Assembly (NCBI RefSeq): GCF_003002955.1
Contig: NZ_PVTJ01000008.1
Coordinates: forward strand, 62,001-126,000
Direction of reading: 5' to 3'
Length of the DNA stretch: 64,000 bases
Origin: Glycomyces artemisiae
GTDB taxonomy: Bacteria; Actinomycetota; Actinomycetes; Mycobacteriales; Micromonosporaceae
The position numbers and the translations under genes were made by a program. The notes below the pieces were generated by a model. That model was not told the DNA's origin and ran no database searches. It saw only the letters and a program-made list of their open reading frames with translations. Below, in pieces: positions 53,141 through 61,411 of the stretch. Within the stretch, counting starts at the first letter, position 1; each line of letters opens with the position of its first letter.

Positions 53141-54955
53141 GTGCACCCCATGGGCATCGCCACCGTCTGCCTCTCGGGCACCCTGGACGACAAGCTCACT
53201 GCTGCCGCCGCCGCGGGCTTCGACGGGGTCGAGGTCTTCGAGCCCGACCTCGTCGCCGCGGCCGACACCCCCGAAGCGGTGCGCGCCCGCTGCGCCGACC
53301 TGGGCCTGACCATCGACCTGTACCAGCCGTTCCGCGACTTCGAGGCCGTGCCGCCGCCGCTGCTGGCCGCGAACCTGCGCCGCGCCGAGCTCAAGTTCCG
53401 GGTCATGGAGCGCCTCGGCGCCGACCTGCTGCTCGTGTGCTCCAGCGTGCATCCGGACTCAGTGGACGACGACGACCTGGCCGCGGAGCACCTGCACCTC
53501 CTCTCCGAACGCGCCGCCGACCACGGCGTGCGCATCGCCTACGAGGCCCTCGCCTGGGGCCGCCACGTCTCGACGTTCGACCGGGCCTGGCGGATCGTGC
53601 GCCGCGCCGGCCACCCGAACCTCGGCCTGTGCCTCGACACCTTCCACATCCTCTCCCGCGGGTCCGACATGTCGGCGATCCGCGTGATCCCGCCCGAGAA
53701 GCTGTTCTTCCTCCAGCTCGCCGACGCCCCGCGCCTGGACATGGACGTGCTCCAGTGGAGCCGCCACCACCGGCTGTTCCCCGGCCAGGGCGCGTTCGAC
53801 CTCGCCGGGTTCCTGCGCACCGTCCTGGAGACCGGCTACACGGGGCCGCTGTCGCTCGAAGTGTTCAACGACGTGTTCCGCCAAGCGGATCCGCGCGTGG
53901 CGGCCGTCGACGCGCTGCGCTCGCTGCTCGGCCTCCAGGAGGCCGCGGGCGTGGACACCGCCCTGCCCGCGCCGCCGCGCCTCGACGGCGTCGCGTTCGT
54001 GGAGATCGGCGCGGGGGCCGGCGCCGACGCCGAGGTCGCCGGTGCGCTGGAGGCACTCGGGTTCGCGCGCAGCGGCGCCCACCGGTCGAAGCCGGTGGCA
54101 TTGTGGGAGCAGGGGAGCGCCCGCATCCTGGTGAACCGGGCCGCCGCGGCCGAGGGCGCGACCGCGGTCGCCGCCATCGCCGTCGAGAGCACCGACCCGC
54201 CCGCCTCGGCCCGCCGGGCCGAGCGGCTCCTGGCCCCGATCCTGCCGCGGGAGCACCGCGCCGGGGAGGCCGACCTCGCCGCGGTCGCCGCCCCCGGCGG
54301 CACCTCGGTGTTCTTCTGCCGCAGCGACGTCGAGGAGGGCTGGCGGGCCGACTTCGCGCCGACCGGCGACCCGGCCGCGTCCGACTCGGTCCTCCACGGC
54401 GTGGACCACGTGGCCCTGACGCAGCAGACCGACGACTTCGACGGCGCGGCCCTGTTCTACCGCACCGTCTTCGGCCTCGACCCCGAGACGCCCGCCGAGG
54501 TCGCGGCCCCCTTCGGGCTCATGCGGAGCCTGTCGATGGCCGACGCCGCGCACCGCGTGCGGATCGCCCTGAGCGTGGCCGCGGTGCGCCGGGGCGGCTG
54601 GGCCCCCGCCGTCCCGCACCCGCAGCACGTCGCCTTCGCGACCGGCGACATCGCCGCGGCCGCAAGGCGACTGCGGGACGCGGGGCTGCTCCTGGAGATC
54701 CCCGCCAACTACTACGAGGACCTCGACGCGCGTCTCGCCCCGCCGCCCGGGCGCCTGGAACTGCTGCGCGCCAACGCCCTCCTGTACGACCGCGACGGGG
54801 ACGGCGAGTTCCTGCACTGCTACACGCCCGTGCTCGGCTCCCGCGTCTTCTTCGAGGTCGTGCAGCGCCTCGGCGGCCACACCGGCTACGGCGCCCCGAA
54901 CGCACCCGTGCGCATGGCCGCCCACCGCCGCGACCGCCTGCGCCGCAGAGCATAA
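53141..54955 (+). CDS. qsuB: 3-dehydroshikimate dehydratase with C-terminal HPPD-like domain (QsuB type)
   Basis: A 604-residue two-domain enzyme. Residues 1 to about 270 form a xylose-isomerase-like TIM barrel (GFDGVEVFEPDLV, AYEALAWGRHVSTFDRAWRIV, LGLCLDTFHILSRG, FLQLADAPRLDMD, SLEVFNDVFR) that carries the metal site converting 3-dehydroshikimate to protocatechuate. Residues about 425-604 are a VOC/hydroxyphenylpyruvate-dioxygenase-like domain (GVDHVALTQQTDDFDGAALFYRTVFGL, PHPQHVAFATGDI). This is the QsuB/QuiC architecture. Start GTG follows GGAGG. It is 10 bases behind the shikimate dehydrogenase gene and gives the second step. Confidence 0.92.
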   Translation: MHPMGIATVCLSGTLDDKLTAAAAAGFDGVEVFEPDLVAAADTPEAVRARCADLGLTIDLYQPFRDFEAVPPPLLAANLRRAELKFRVMERLGADLLLVCSSVHPDSVDDDDLAAEHLHLLSERAADHGVRIAYEALAWGRHVSTFDRAWRIVRRAGHPNLGLCLDTFHILSRGSDMSAIRVIPPEKLFFLQLADAPRLDMDVLQWSRHHRLFPGQGAFDLAGFLRTVLETGYTGPLSLEVFNDVFRQADPRVAAVDALRSLLGLQEAAGVDTALPAPPRLDGVAFVEIGAGAGADAEVAGALEALGFARSGAHRSKPVALWEQGSARILVNRAAAAEGATAVAAIAVESTDPPASARRAERLLAPILPREHRAGEADLAAVAAPGGTSVFFCRSDVEEGWRADFAPTGDPAASDSVLHGVDHVALTQQTDDFDGAALFYRTVFGLDPETPAEVAAPFGLMRSLSMADAAHRVRIALSVAAVRRGGWAPAVPHPQHVAFATGDIAAAARRLRDAGLLLEIPANYYEDLDARLAPPPGRLELLRANALLYDRDGDGEFLHCYTPVLGSRVFFEVVQRLGGHTGYGAPNAPVRMAAHRRDRLRRRA

Positions 54956-54982
54956 GGGCCCGGGCCGATGGCCCGGGCCCTT
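54954..54982. terminator. 13-bp perfect hairpin between convergent genes
   Basis: AAGGGCCCGGGCC and its exact complement GGCCCGGGCCCTT flank a 3-nt loop. It overlaps the end of the QsuB-type gene and stands 8 bases before the stop of the small gene on the other strand. Confidence 0.8.
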
Positions 54983-54989
54983 CACCGTC

Positions 54990-55250
54990 CTATTCGATCT
55001 TCTCGAACCAGAACTCGTGCTTCAGGAACGACGTGTCGTACTCGTGCCCCGGATAGGGCGGGATGAGCTGCGACGCCTGGAACAGCCGCCAGCCGTCCTG
55101 CAGCGCCTCCACGCCGGAGTCGTACGGCGGCAGGTCGCTGTCGCCGGTGGTGGGGTCGGTCTTGCCGGTGCCGTCGTAGAACGACCAGGCGAGCACGTCG
55201 GAGTCGAGACCGGAGGTGTTCAAGTAGAGCACCATGACTTGCTGCTTCAT
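54990..55250 (-). CDS. Small conserved-looking protein (86 residues), coupled to dioxygenase gene
   Basis: An 86-residue soluble protein (start MKQQVMVLYLNTSGLDSDVLAW, acidic, with several aromatic residues, ending HEFWFEKIE). I cannot assign a family. Its ATG overlaps the stop of the upstream phytanoyl-CoA-dioxygenase-type gene (ATGA), so it is cotranslated and likely acts with it as a partner, possibly a subunit or substrate-linked protein. Confidence 0.65.
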   Translation of the reverse strand: MKQQVMVLYLNTSGLDSDVLAWSFYDGTGKTDPTTGDSDLPPYDSGVEALQDGWRLFQASQLIPPYPGHEYDTSFLKHEFWFEKIE

Positions 55251-56059
55251 GCGGCCCTCCCGGGGCGGTTGGCGACGCGGGTCGCCCACAGGTCGATGTC
55301 GAAGGAGGCGTTGCCGGTCATGGCCCGCCACAGCTTGATGCGGTTGTAGATCTCCAGGCGCCCGGTGGCGTGCTCGCACCACGGGAAGAACCGCGACAGC
55401 TCCTCGCTCACGCGCGGGTCGTCCAGGTCCGAGGTGTCCCACAGGCGCACCTGCGGCACCGTCGGGTTGAACCGGATCTTGTACATGTAGCGGCGCCTGT
55501 CGGAGTCGTTGCGGCGCCCGCCGTGCCAGATCCCGTGGTGGAGCAGCACGACCGTGCCGGCCGGGCAGGTGAGCCGCGTCTGGCCGCGCAGGTTCTGGTA
55601 GCGGCCGGTGTCGGACTCGTTGGTGCGGCGCAGGTGCGAGCCGGGCACGGACAGGGTCCCGCCCATGGTGCCGGTGACCTCGTGCGGGTAGTACATGAGC
55701 TGGACGTCGAAGGCGTCCGGGCGGGTGTCGATGATCGCGTCGCCGTGGAGCGCCTGGGCCGCGCCCTCGTGCGGCTCGCGCACGTGGAGGGCCTGGTGGT
55801 CCACGAGCGGGTCGGGGCCGACGAGGCTGCGCAGCGCCCCGGCGACCGCGGGCACGGCCAGCAGGCGCCGCGCGAACGAGCCCTCCTCGTACACCTTCGC
55901 GACCGGCTCGCCGTGGTAGATCACCGGAATGCCGGCGTCGAACACGTCGATCGCCTCTTTGTTGAGCTCGTCGGGGACGACGGCGTCCATGCGGTGGTAG
56001 CCGTTCGCGACGAAGCGAGCGACCTCGACCGAGGACAGCAGATGGTCAGTGGTTGCCAT
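55247..56059 (-). CDS. Phytanoyl-CoA dioxygenase (PhyH) family Fe(II)/2-oxoglutarate oxygenase
   Basis: A 270-residue oxygenase. The iron ligands are the HxD pair in QALHGDAI (about residues 119-123) and the distal His in LLHHGIWHGG; an Arg in the following RRRYMYKIRF segment would bind 2-oxoglutarate. The family hydroxylates varied carbons, from phytanoyl-CoA to ectoine and natural products. I start it at 56059 (MATTDHLLSSVEV). It is divergent from an AraC regulator gene, 70 bases between starts, and coupled to the 86-residue gene. Confidence 0.9.
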   Translation of the reverse strand: MATTDHLLSSVEVARFVANGYHRMDAVVPDELNKEAIDVFDAGIPVIYHGEPVAKVYEEGSFARRLLAVPAVAGALRSLVGPDPLVDHQALHVREPHEGAAQALHGDAIIDTRPDAFDVQLMYYPHEVTGTMGGTLSVPGSHLRRTNESDTGRYQNLRGQTRLTCPAGTVVLLHHGIWHGGRRNDSDRRRYMYKIRFNPTVPQVRLWDTSDLDDPRVSEELSRFFPWCEHATGRLEIYNRIKLWRAMTGNASFDIDLWATRVANRPGRAA

Positions 56060-56129
56060 GCACCTAACGTAGGGGCTAATCTCGGCCCTGTCGTTGGCCG
56101 TAATCACCGACTGGTGGTCGATTCTCCCC

Positions 56130-56952
56130 ATGCAGCACGTGCGCCTCCACCTCGACTCCCCGCCCGACGCCGTTCACGCCGGGATCGGCCTCCACGGCCA
56201 GGGCATCGACGAGGAGCGCTTCCGCCTGCCCGACCTGTGGCAGCTCCACCTCTACGACTACGACGCCGAACTCACGGTGGGCGGCACCCGCCACGCGATC
56301 CGGCCCGGCCGCATCAGCCTCATCCCGCCCGACACCGAGGCCCGCTTCCGCTACCGGGGCCCCTCCGAGCACTTCTACGTCCACTTCAGACTCACCGGTT
56401 CCGGTGCGGCCCACGAGGTCCCCGTCATGCGCGACGCCGGGCCCGCCCGCGCCCCCGTCGCCGAGGCCCTCCGGCGCGCCGTCGCCGCCCAGCCCCAGGC
56501 CCCCTCCCGCGCCGCCGCCGAGGTCTGGACCGTCCTGTGGCGCCTCACCGAGATTCCCTCCGAGCCCGCCGGGCACCCCGCCGTCGCCGCCGCCCTCGCC
56601 CACATCGAGGCGAACCTCCCGCGGCCCCTCACCGTCCCCGGCATCGCCGCCGCGGTCGGCCTGTCCCACAACCACCTCACGCGCCTGTTCGGCGCCGCCA
56701 CCGGCACTACCGTCGTCGCCCACATCAGGCGCCGCCGCCTCGAACGCGCCCGCCACCTGCTCACCGAGTCGACCCTGTCGATCGCGGCCGTCGCCGCCGC
56801 CGTCGGCGTGCCCGACCTCCAGGCGTTCAACAAGGCCTGCCGCCGCGAACTCGGCGCCTCCCCGCGCGCGATCCGCGCCGCCGGACCCCCCAGAGACCGC
56901 CCCCAAGCGGGGTTACCGGCCGGTTCACGACCTGGTATGTTCACGAACGTAA
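56130..56952 (+). CDS. AraC family transcriptional regulator without in-frame stop (probable frameshift near its end)
   Basis: An AraC-type protein: an N-terminal cupin-like sugar-sensing region (WQLHLYDYDAELTVGG, RPGRISLIPPDTEARFRYRGPSEHFYVHF) and a C-terminal double helix-turn-helix (AALAHIEANLPRPLTVPGIAAAVGLSHNHLTRLFGAATGTTV, RRRRLERARHLLTES, LQAFNKACRRELGASPRAIR, in parts; residues about 155-250). The DNA-binding domain is complete, but no stop follows in this frame; it runs on through the next gene in another frame to 59612. A six-C run at 56886-56891 just after the domain is a likely indel site, since a one-base shift there gives a stop at 56950-56952. The gene probably controls the beta-glucosidase and MFS genes, and may also control the divergent oxygenase. 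Confidence 0.7.
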
Positions 56953-56967
56953 CTCACGTCACGTTCG
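56944..56967. promoter_or_regulatory. Inverted repeat just upstream of beta-glucosidase start
   Basis: CGAACGT (56944-56950) and ACGTTCG (56961-56967) are perfect 7-bp arms with a 10-nt spacer; the right arm adjoins the GGAGG ribosome site. GTTCACGAAC also overlaps it. Position and symmetry suggest a sugar-responsive operator, probably of a LacI-type repressor or the AraC protein. Confidence 0.5.
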
Positions 56968-56976
56968 GAGGTGCCC

Positions 56977-58323
56977 GTGGCCGCCATACCGCGCCTGCCC
57001 GAGGGATTCGTCTGGGGAACCGCCACCTCGGCGTTCCAGATCGAAGGAGCCGTGAACGAGGACGGGCGCGGCACGTCCGTCTGGGACGCCTTCACCGCCG
57101 AACCCGGCAAGATCCGCGACGGCCACACCGCCGACACCGCCTGCGACCACTACCACCGCTACGACGAGGACGTCGCCCTCCTCCAGCGCCTCGGCGCCGA
57201 CGCCTACCGCTTCTCCATCGCCTGGCCCCGCATCCAGCCCGACGGTACCGGCCCCGCGAACGAACCCGGCCTCGCCTTCTACGACCGCCTCGTCGACGCC
57301 CTCCTCGCCGCCGGCGTCACCCCCATGCCCACCCTCTTCCACTGGGACCTCCCGCAGGCCCTCGAAGACCGCGGCGGCTGGCTCGACCGCGACACCGCCC
57401 ACCGCTTCGCCGCCTACGCCGCCGCCGTCGCCGACCGCCTCGGCGACCGCGTGCGCCACTGGATCACCCTCAACGAGCCCTTCGAGCACATGGCCCTCGG
57501 CTACGCGCTCGGCCAGCACGCCCCCGGCCACACCTACCTCCTCGACGCCCTCCCCGCCGCCCACCACCAGCTCCTCGGCCACGGCCTCGCCACCGCCGCC
57601 CTCCGCGCCGCCGGAGCCCCCCACGTCATGCTCACCAACTCCTACACCCCCGCGATCCCCTACAGCGGCAGCGCCGCCGACACCGAGGCCGCCCGCGCCT
57701 ACGACACCCTCCACCGCCGCCTCTTCACCGACCCCGTCCTCCGCGGCGCCTACCCCGACCTCGACGGCTTCGGCCTTGCCGGACCCCTCCCGTTCGTCAA
57801 GGACGGCGACCTCGACGCGATCAACGCCCCCCTCGACGGCCTCGGCGTCAACTACTACAACCCCACCCGCGTCACCGCCCCCGAACCCGGCACCACCCCG
57901 CTCCCCTTCGAACTCGCCGAGTTCGCGCACGTCAACACCACCGACTTCGGCTGGCCCGTCATCCCCTCCGGCCTCACCCAGACCCTCCTGGAGCTCACCG
58001 CCGACTACGGCGACGCCCTCCCGCCCCTGTGGGTCACCGAGAACGGCTGCTCCTACGACGTCGCCCCCGACGCCGACGGCCGCATCCGCGACCAGGCCCG
58101 CATCGACTACCTCGAAGCGCACGTCAAAGCCGTCGCCGCCGCCGTCGACCAGGGCGCCGACGTGCGCGGCTACCTCGTGTGGAGCCTCCTCGACAACTTC
58201 GAGTGGGCCGAGGGCTACCACCAGCGCTTCGGCCTCGTCCACGTCGACTTCGACACCCTGGAGCGCACCCCCAAGGACTCCTTCGACCGCTACGCGGCCC
58301 TCATCGCCGAGCAGCGGCGATGA
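56977..58323 (+). CDS. GH1 beta-glucosidase
   Basis: A 448-residue family 1 glycosidase, cytoplasmic. The N-terminal signature PEGFVWGTATSAFQIEGAVNEDG, the acid/base Glu in HWITLNEPFEHM and the nucleophile Glu in LPPLWVTENGCSYD are all present. GTG at 56977 follows GGAGG by five bases. It overlaps the downstream MFS gene by ATGA, so sugar uptake and hydrolysis are coupled. Likely substrates are cellobiose and plant beta-glucosides. Confidence 0.96.
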   Translation: MAAIPRLPEGFVWGTATSAFQIEGAVNEDGRGTSVWDAFTAEPGKIRDGHTADTACDHYHRYDEDVALLQRLGADAYRFSIAWPRIQPDGTGPANEPGLAFYDRLVDALLAAGVTPMPTLFHWDLPQALEDRGGWLDRDTAHRFAAYAAAVADRLGDRVRHWITLNEPFEHMALGYALGQHAPGHTYLLDALPAAHHQLLGHGLATAALRAAGAPHVMLTNSYTPAIPYSGSAADTEAARAYDTLHRRLFTDPVLRGAYPDLDGFGLAGPLPFVKDGDLDAINAPLDGLGVNYYNPTRVTAPEPGTTPLPFELAEFAHVNTTDFGWPVIPSGLTQTLLELTADYGDALPPLWVTENGCSYDVAPDADGRIRDQARIDYLEAHVKAVAAAVDQGADVRGYLVWSLLDNFEWAEGYHQRFGLVHVDFDTLERTPKDSFDRYAALIAEQRR

Positions 58324-59612
58324 CCACCGCCCCGCCCGCCCCCGACTCAGCCCCCGACGCCGCCGCGACGATTCCCGCTTCCGACGCCGCGCTGGCCGAA
58401 CCCGTCCGCAACGTCGGCCGCGTCTGGATCGGCGGCATCACCACCGCCATGCTCGGCCTGTACATGGCGTTCTTCACCCCGATCCAGGTCCTCCTGCCCC
58501 TCCAGCTCGAAGCGATCGACGAGGACGGGAAGGTCGCCGCCTTCGGGCTCGTCACCGGCGTCGGCGCGCTCGTCGCGGTCGTCGCCAACCCCCTCGCCGG
58601 GGCCCTCTCGGACCGCACCACCGGCCGCTTCGGCCGCCGCCACCCCTGGACCCTCGGCGGCGTCGCCGCCGGCGCCCTCGCCTTGTGCCTCTTGGGGTTC
58701 CAGACCACCGTCCTCGGCGTCCTCCTCTGCTGGTGCCTCGCCCAAGCGGCCCTGAACGCCGGATACGCCAGCCTCAACGCCGGCATCCCCGACCACGTGC
58801 CGGTGCGCCAGCGGGCCGTCGTCTCCGGCTGGATCGGGTTCCCCCAGGCCCTCGGCCTCGTCGTCGGCGCCGTCATCGTCACCATGTTCGTCACCGACCT
58901 CTCGGCGGGCTACATCGTCATCGGCCTCGCCGCCGCCGCGATGGCCCTCCCGTTCATCCTCACCACGCCCGACCCGCCCCTGCCGCGCCGCGCCCGCCCC
59001 CCGTTCTCGTGGCGGGCCGTCCTCGACACGTTCTGGGTCTCCCCGAAGGCCCACCCCGACTTCGCGTGGGCCTGGTTCACGCGATTCCTCGTCATGCTCG
59101 GCAACGCCACCGGCACCCTCTACCTGCTGTACTTCCTCGACGACGCGGTCGGCTACCCCGACCCCGAGCAGGGCGTGCTCATCCTGACGCTCCTGTACAC
59201 CGGCGGCGTCATCGCCACCGCCGTCGCCGGGGGCGTCGTCTCCGACCGGATCGGGCGCCGCAAGGCCCTCGTCACCGCGTCCTCAGTGGTCATCACGATC
59301 GCCGCGCTCATCCTCGTCTTCTGGCACACCTGGCCCGCCGCCATCGCCGCCGCCGCGATCATGGGCGCCGGGTTCGGCGTCTACCTCTCGGTCGACCAGG
59401 CCCTCATCACGCAGGTCCTGCCCGCCGCCACCGACCGCGCCAAGGACCTCGGCATCATCAACATCGCCTCCACCGTCCCGCAGGTCCTCGGCCCGGCCCT
59501 CGCCGCCCCGATCATCGCCGGGTTCGGCGGCTACGCCGGGCTCTACGCCGTCGCCGCGGGCGTCACGCTCCTCGGCGGCATCCTGGTATGGCCCATCAAG
59601 TCCGTGCCTTAA
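58320..59612 (+). CDS. MFS transporter, probably sugar or glycoside importer
   Basis: A 430-residue permease with 12 TM segments. Motif A reads PLAGALSDRTTGRFGRRHPW, as in the glycoside-pentoside-hexuronide (GPH)-related actinobacterial transporters, and the second-half motif is GGVVSDRIGRRKAL. The N-terminus is a Pro/Ala-rich tail of 35 residues. ATGA overlap with the beta-glucosidase gene argues for import of a beta-glucoside. Its stop overlaps that of the convergent GlxA gene by four bases. Confidence 0.88.
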   Translation: MTTAPPAPDSAPDAAATIPASDAALAEPVRNVGRVWIGGITTAMLGLYMAFFTPIQVLLPLQLEAIDEDGKVAAFGLVTGVGALVAVVANPLAGALSDRTTGRFGRRHPWTLGGVAAGALALCLLGFQTTVLGVLLCWCLAQAALNAGYASLNAGIPDHVPVRQRAVVSGWIGFPQALGLVVGAVIVTMFVTDLSAGYIVIGLAAAAMALPFILTTPDPPLPRRARPPFSWRAVLDTFWVSPKAHPDFAWAWFTRFLVMLGNATGTLYLLYFLDDAVGYPDPEQGVLILTLLYTGGVIATAVAGGVVSDRIGRRKALVTASSVVITIAALILVFWHTWPAAIAAAAIMGAGFGVYLSVDQALITQVLPAATDRAKDLGIINIASTVPQVLGPALAAPIIAGFGGYAGLYAVAAGVTLLGGILVWPIKSVP

Positions 59613-60574
59613 CCCGTGTTCGCCGCGACCGTGCGGTACTGCGAGGGCGCGATCCCGTACTCCTTCGCGAACGCCTGCCGCAGCGCCTCCGCCGACGCGA
59701 ACCCGCAGCGCGCCGCGATCCGCGCCACCGGCAGGTCCGTCGTGGACAAGAGCTGCGCCGCCGACGTGACGCGGGCCTTCCTGACGTACCTCCCCGGCGT
59801 CTGCCGCAGGTGGGCGCGGAACAGCCGCGTCAGGTGCCGCGGGCTCACCCGCGCGAGCCGCGCCAGCGCCTCGGTCGACAGGTCGCCGTCGAGCGCGGCG
59901 GCCACGTGGTCGGCGACCTTGCGGACCACGTCGTGGTCGGCGGGCGGCGCGGCGGTGAACACGCTCATCTGCGCCTGGTTCCCGGGCCGGTGCAGGTAGG
60001 TGACCATCGCGCGCGAGACCCACCGGGCCATGTCGGACCCGAAGTCCGCCTCGATGAACGACAAAGCGAGGTCGAGCGCGCTGGTGACCCCGGCGGCGGT
60101 GTACACGTTCCCGTCCTGCACCCAGATCGGGCGCGGGTCCACTTCGACCTGCGGGTACCTGGCGGCGAGCTCGTCGGCGAAGCGCCAGTGCGTGGTCGCC
60201 CTCCTCCCGTCGAGGAGCCCGGCGGCGGCGAGGACGCTCGCGCCGGTGCACAAGGACGCGACGCGCTCGCTCTCGCGGGCGAGGCGGCGCACGTGCCCGG
60301 TGAGCCGCTCGTCTGCCGCCGCGCCGCCGTGGCCGAGCCCGCCGGAGACGACGAGGGTCCCGATCGGCCCGCGGACGCGTTCGAGCACCGCCTGCGCGTT
60401 GAGGACGAGCCCGCTGGAGCAGGTGACGGGCGCGCCGCCGGGGGTGGCGAGCACGAGGTCGTACCGGCAGGCGGGGTCGATGTGCCTGACGGCGTCGAGT
60501 GTGGTGGTGACGCAGGCGATGTCGAGGAGTTCGGCGTCGTCGTAGCCGACGACGACCACGCGGTGCGGGTCCAT
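59609..60574 (-). CDS. GlxA family transcriptional regulator (DJ-1/PfpI plus AraC domain)
   Basis: A 321-residue regulator with an N-terminal DJ-1/PfpI-like domain (residues about 4-170, VVVVGYDDAELLDIACVTTTLD, nucleophile-elbow Cys in VASLCTGASVLAAAGLLDG) and a C-terminal AraC helix-turn-helix (about 215-315, LARLARVSPRHLTRLFRAHLRQTPGRYV, ARCGFASAEALRQAFAKEYGIAPSQYR). The family senses small metabolites. No clear regulated gene adjoins; an inverted repeat lies 29-60 bases upstream of its start. Confidence 0.93.
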   Translation of the reverse strand: MDPHRVVVVGYDDAELLDIACVTTTLDAVRHIDPACRYDLVLATPGGAPVTCSSGLVLNAQAVLERVRGPIGTLVVSGGLGHGGAAADERLTGHVRRLARESERVASLCTGASVLAAAGLLDGRRATTHWRFADELAARYPQVEVDPRPIWVQDGNVYTAAGVTSALDLALSFIEADFGSDMARWVSRAMVTYLHRPGNQAQMSVFTAAPPADHDVVRKVADHVAAALDGDLSTEALARLARVSPRHLTRLFRAHLRQTPGRYVRKARVTSAAQLLSTTDLPVARIAARCGFASAEALRQAFAKEYGIAPSQYRTVAANTG

Positions 60575-60602
60575 GCCTTCACTGTAAGCGCAGGCGGGCG
60601 GT

Positions 60603-60634
60603 GTCCGGAAGACGAGGATCCCAAGATTTCGGAC
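60603..60634 (-). promoter_or_regulatory. Inverted repeat upstream of glxA-type gene
   Basis: GTCCGGAA (60603-60610) and TTTCGGAC (60627-60634) are 8-base arms matching at 7 positions, 16 bases apart, 29-60 bases upstream of the start codon. Candidate autoregulatory site. Confidence 0.4.
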
Positions 60635-60692
60635 CTCGGTGCATCCCGAGCTTGACCGTCTCGCGCGGGAGGCGGATCGTTGGGGGCGTCAG

Positions 60693-60709
60693 ATACCCCC
60701 TCCAGGTAT
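60693..60709 (+). promoter_or_regulatory. CsoR-type operator candidate before membrane protein gene
   Basis: ATACC and GGTAT flank CCCTCCA, giving an ATACCCCCT-like site of the kind used by CsoR/RicR/CstR-type regulators, directly before the AAGGAG ribosome site (60711-60716). No CsoR gene is in the window. Confidence 0.35.
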
Positions 60710-60723
60710 GCAAGGAGCTTCCG

Positions 60724-61290
60724 ATGTCGACCGCCACCCCTGAGCTCACCGGGAACCGCCTCCTGCGGTTCTGGCCCGCCGCCGCGGGCACCGCCTTCGG
60801 CGCGCTCGTCGCCTACGACCTCGCCGTGGGCGCCGACCTCGCGCCGGTCCTCACCGCCTCCGGCCTCGTCTACCTCGGCGCGGCCGCGCTCCGGCGCCCG
60901 CGCGCCGCCTGGCCCGTGTTCTGGCTGACCTTCGTGGTCATCGGCGCCGCCGGGTTCACGCCGTGGGAGGACGCCGACACCTGGGTCCTGCTCGGCGTCG
61001 CCGCCGCCTTCGCGGTGTACGGCCTGGTCCGCGGGGTGACCCGCCCGTTCGAGGAGTTCCCGCTCCAGTCCCTCGCGATGGTCGTATTCGGCGGGGCCGC
61101 CGTGGCGGTCCTCGTCATCGGCGGCGACGTCGCCGCGTACATCGTGGCCGCGGGACTGCTGGGCCACGCCGCGTGGGACGTCTGGCACCGGCACAACGGC
61201 CGCGTCGTGGTCCGCTCGATGACCGAGTTCTGCATGTTCCTCGACACGATCGCCGCGGTGGCGATGATCGTGGTGACCGTGAACGGGTGA
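60724..61290 (+). CDS. Membrane protein of unknown function (188 residues)
   Basis: A 188-residue hydrophobic protein with about five or six TM segments (LLRFWPAAAGTAFGALVAYDLAVG, LTASGLVYLGAAALRR, AWPVFWLTFVVIGAAGFTPW, VLLGVAAAFAVYGLVRG, MVVFGGAAVAVLVIGG, AAYIVAAGLLGHAAWDVWHRH). The polar loop with HxxHN and the C-terminal region contain conserved-looking charged residues. AAGGAG is seven bases before the ATG. I cannot assign a function; the CsoR-like site hints at metal or sulfur-stress control. Confidence 0.75.
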   Translation: MSTATPELTGNRLLRFWPAAAGTAFGALVAYDLAVGADLAPVLTASGLVYLGAAALRRPRAAWPVFWLTFVVIGAAGFTPWEDADTWVLLGVAAAFAVYGLVRGVTRPFEEFPLQSLAMVVFGGAAVAVLVIGGDVAAYIVAAGLLGHAAWDVWHRHNGRVVVRSMTEFCMFLDTIAAVAMIVVTVNG

Positions 61291-61305
61291 ACGCGTAGGA
61301 AACCG

Positions 61306-61386
61306 TTGACAAATGTGCGCCCGATCCGCACCATATATGACTGTATATTGAAGTGGTTCGATGTGACCGGAAACCTCCGGTCGCAT
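61306..61386 (+). promoter_or_regulatory. Promoter/operator region of GH16 gene
   Basis: TTGACA (61306-61311) is a good -35 with no convincing -10 at 17 bases; an AT-rich CATATA/TATATT stretch (61332-61349) lies further down. Nearer the gene, ATG-T-GACCGGA and TCCGGTC-G-CAT (61361-61386) form 11-base arms with one mismatch around AACC, a strong operator-like dyad 26 bases before the start codon. Confidence 0.6.
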
Positions 61387-61411
61387 CGCCGCGCATCGAA
61401 GGCGGTTGAAC

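Noticed and set aside
56130..59612. A giant AraC-MFS fusion protein
   Set aside because: The middle 450 residues would be an out-of-frame translation of a perfect GH1 beta-glucosidase gene. The MFS gene has its own ATGA-coupled start at 58320.
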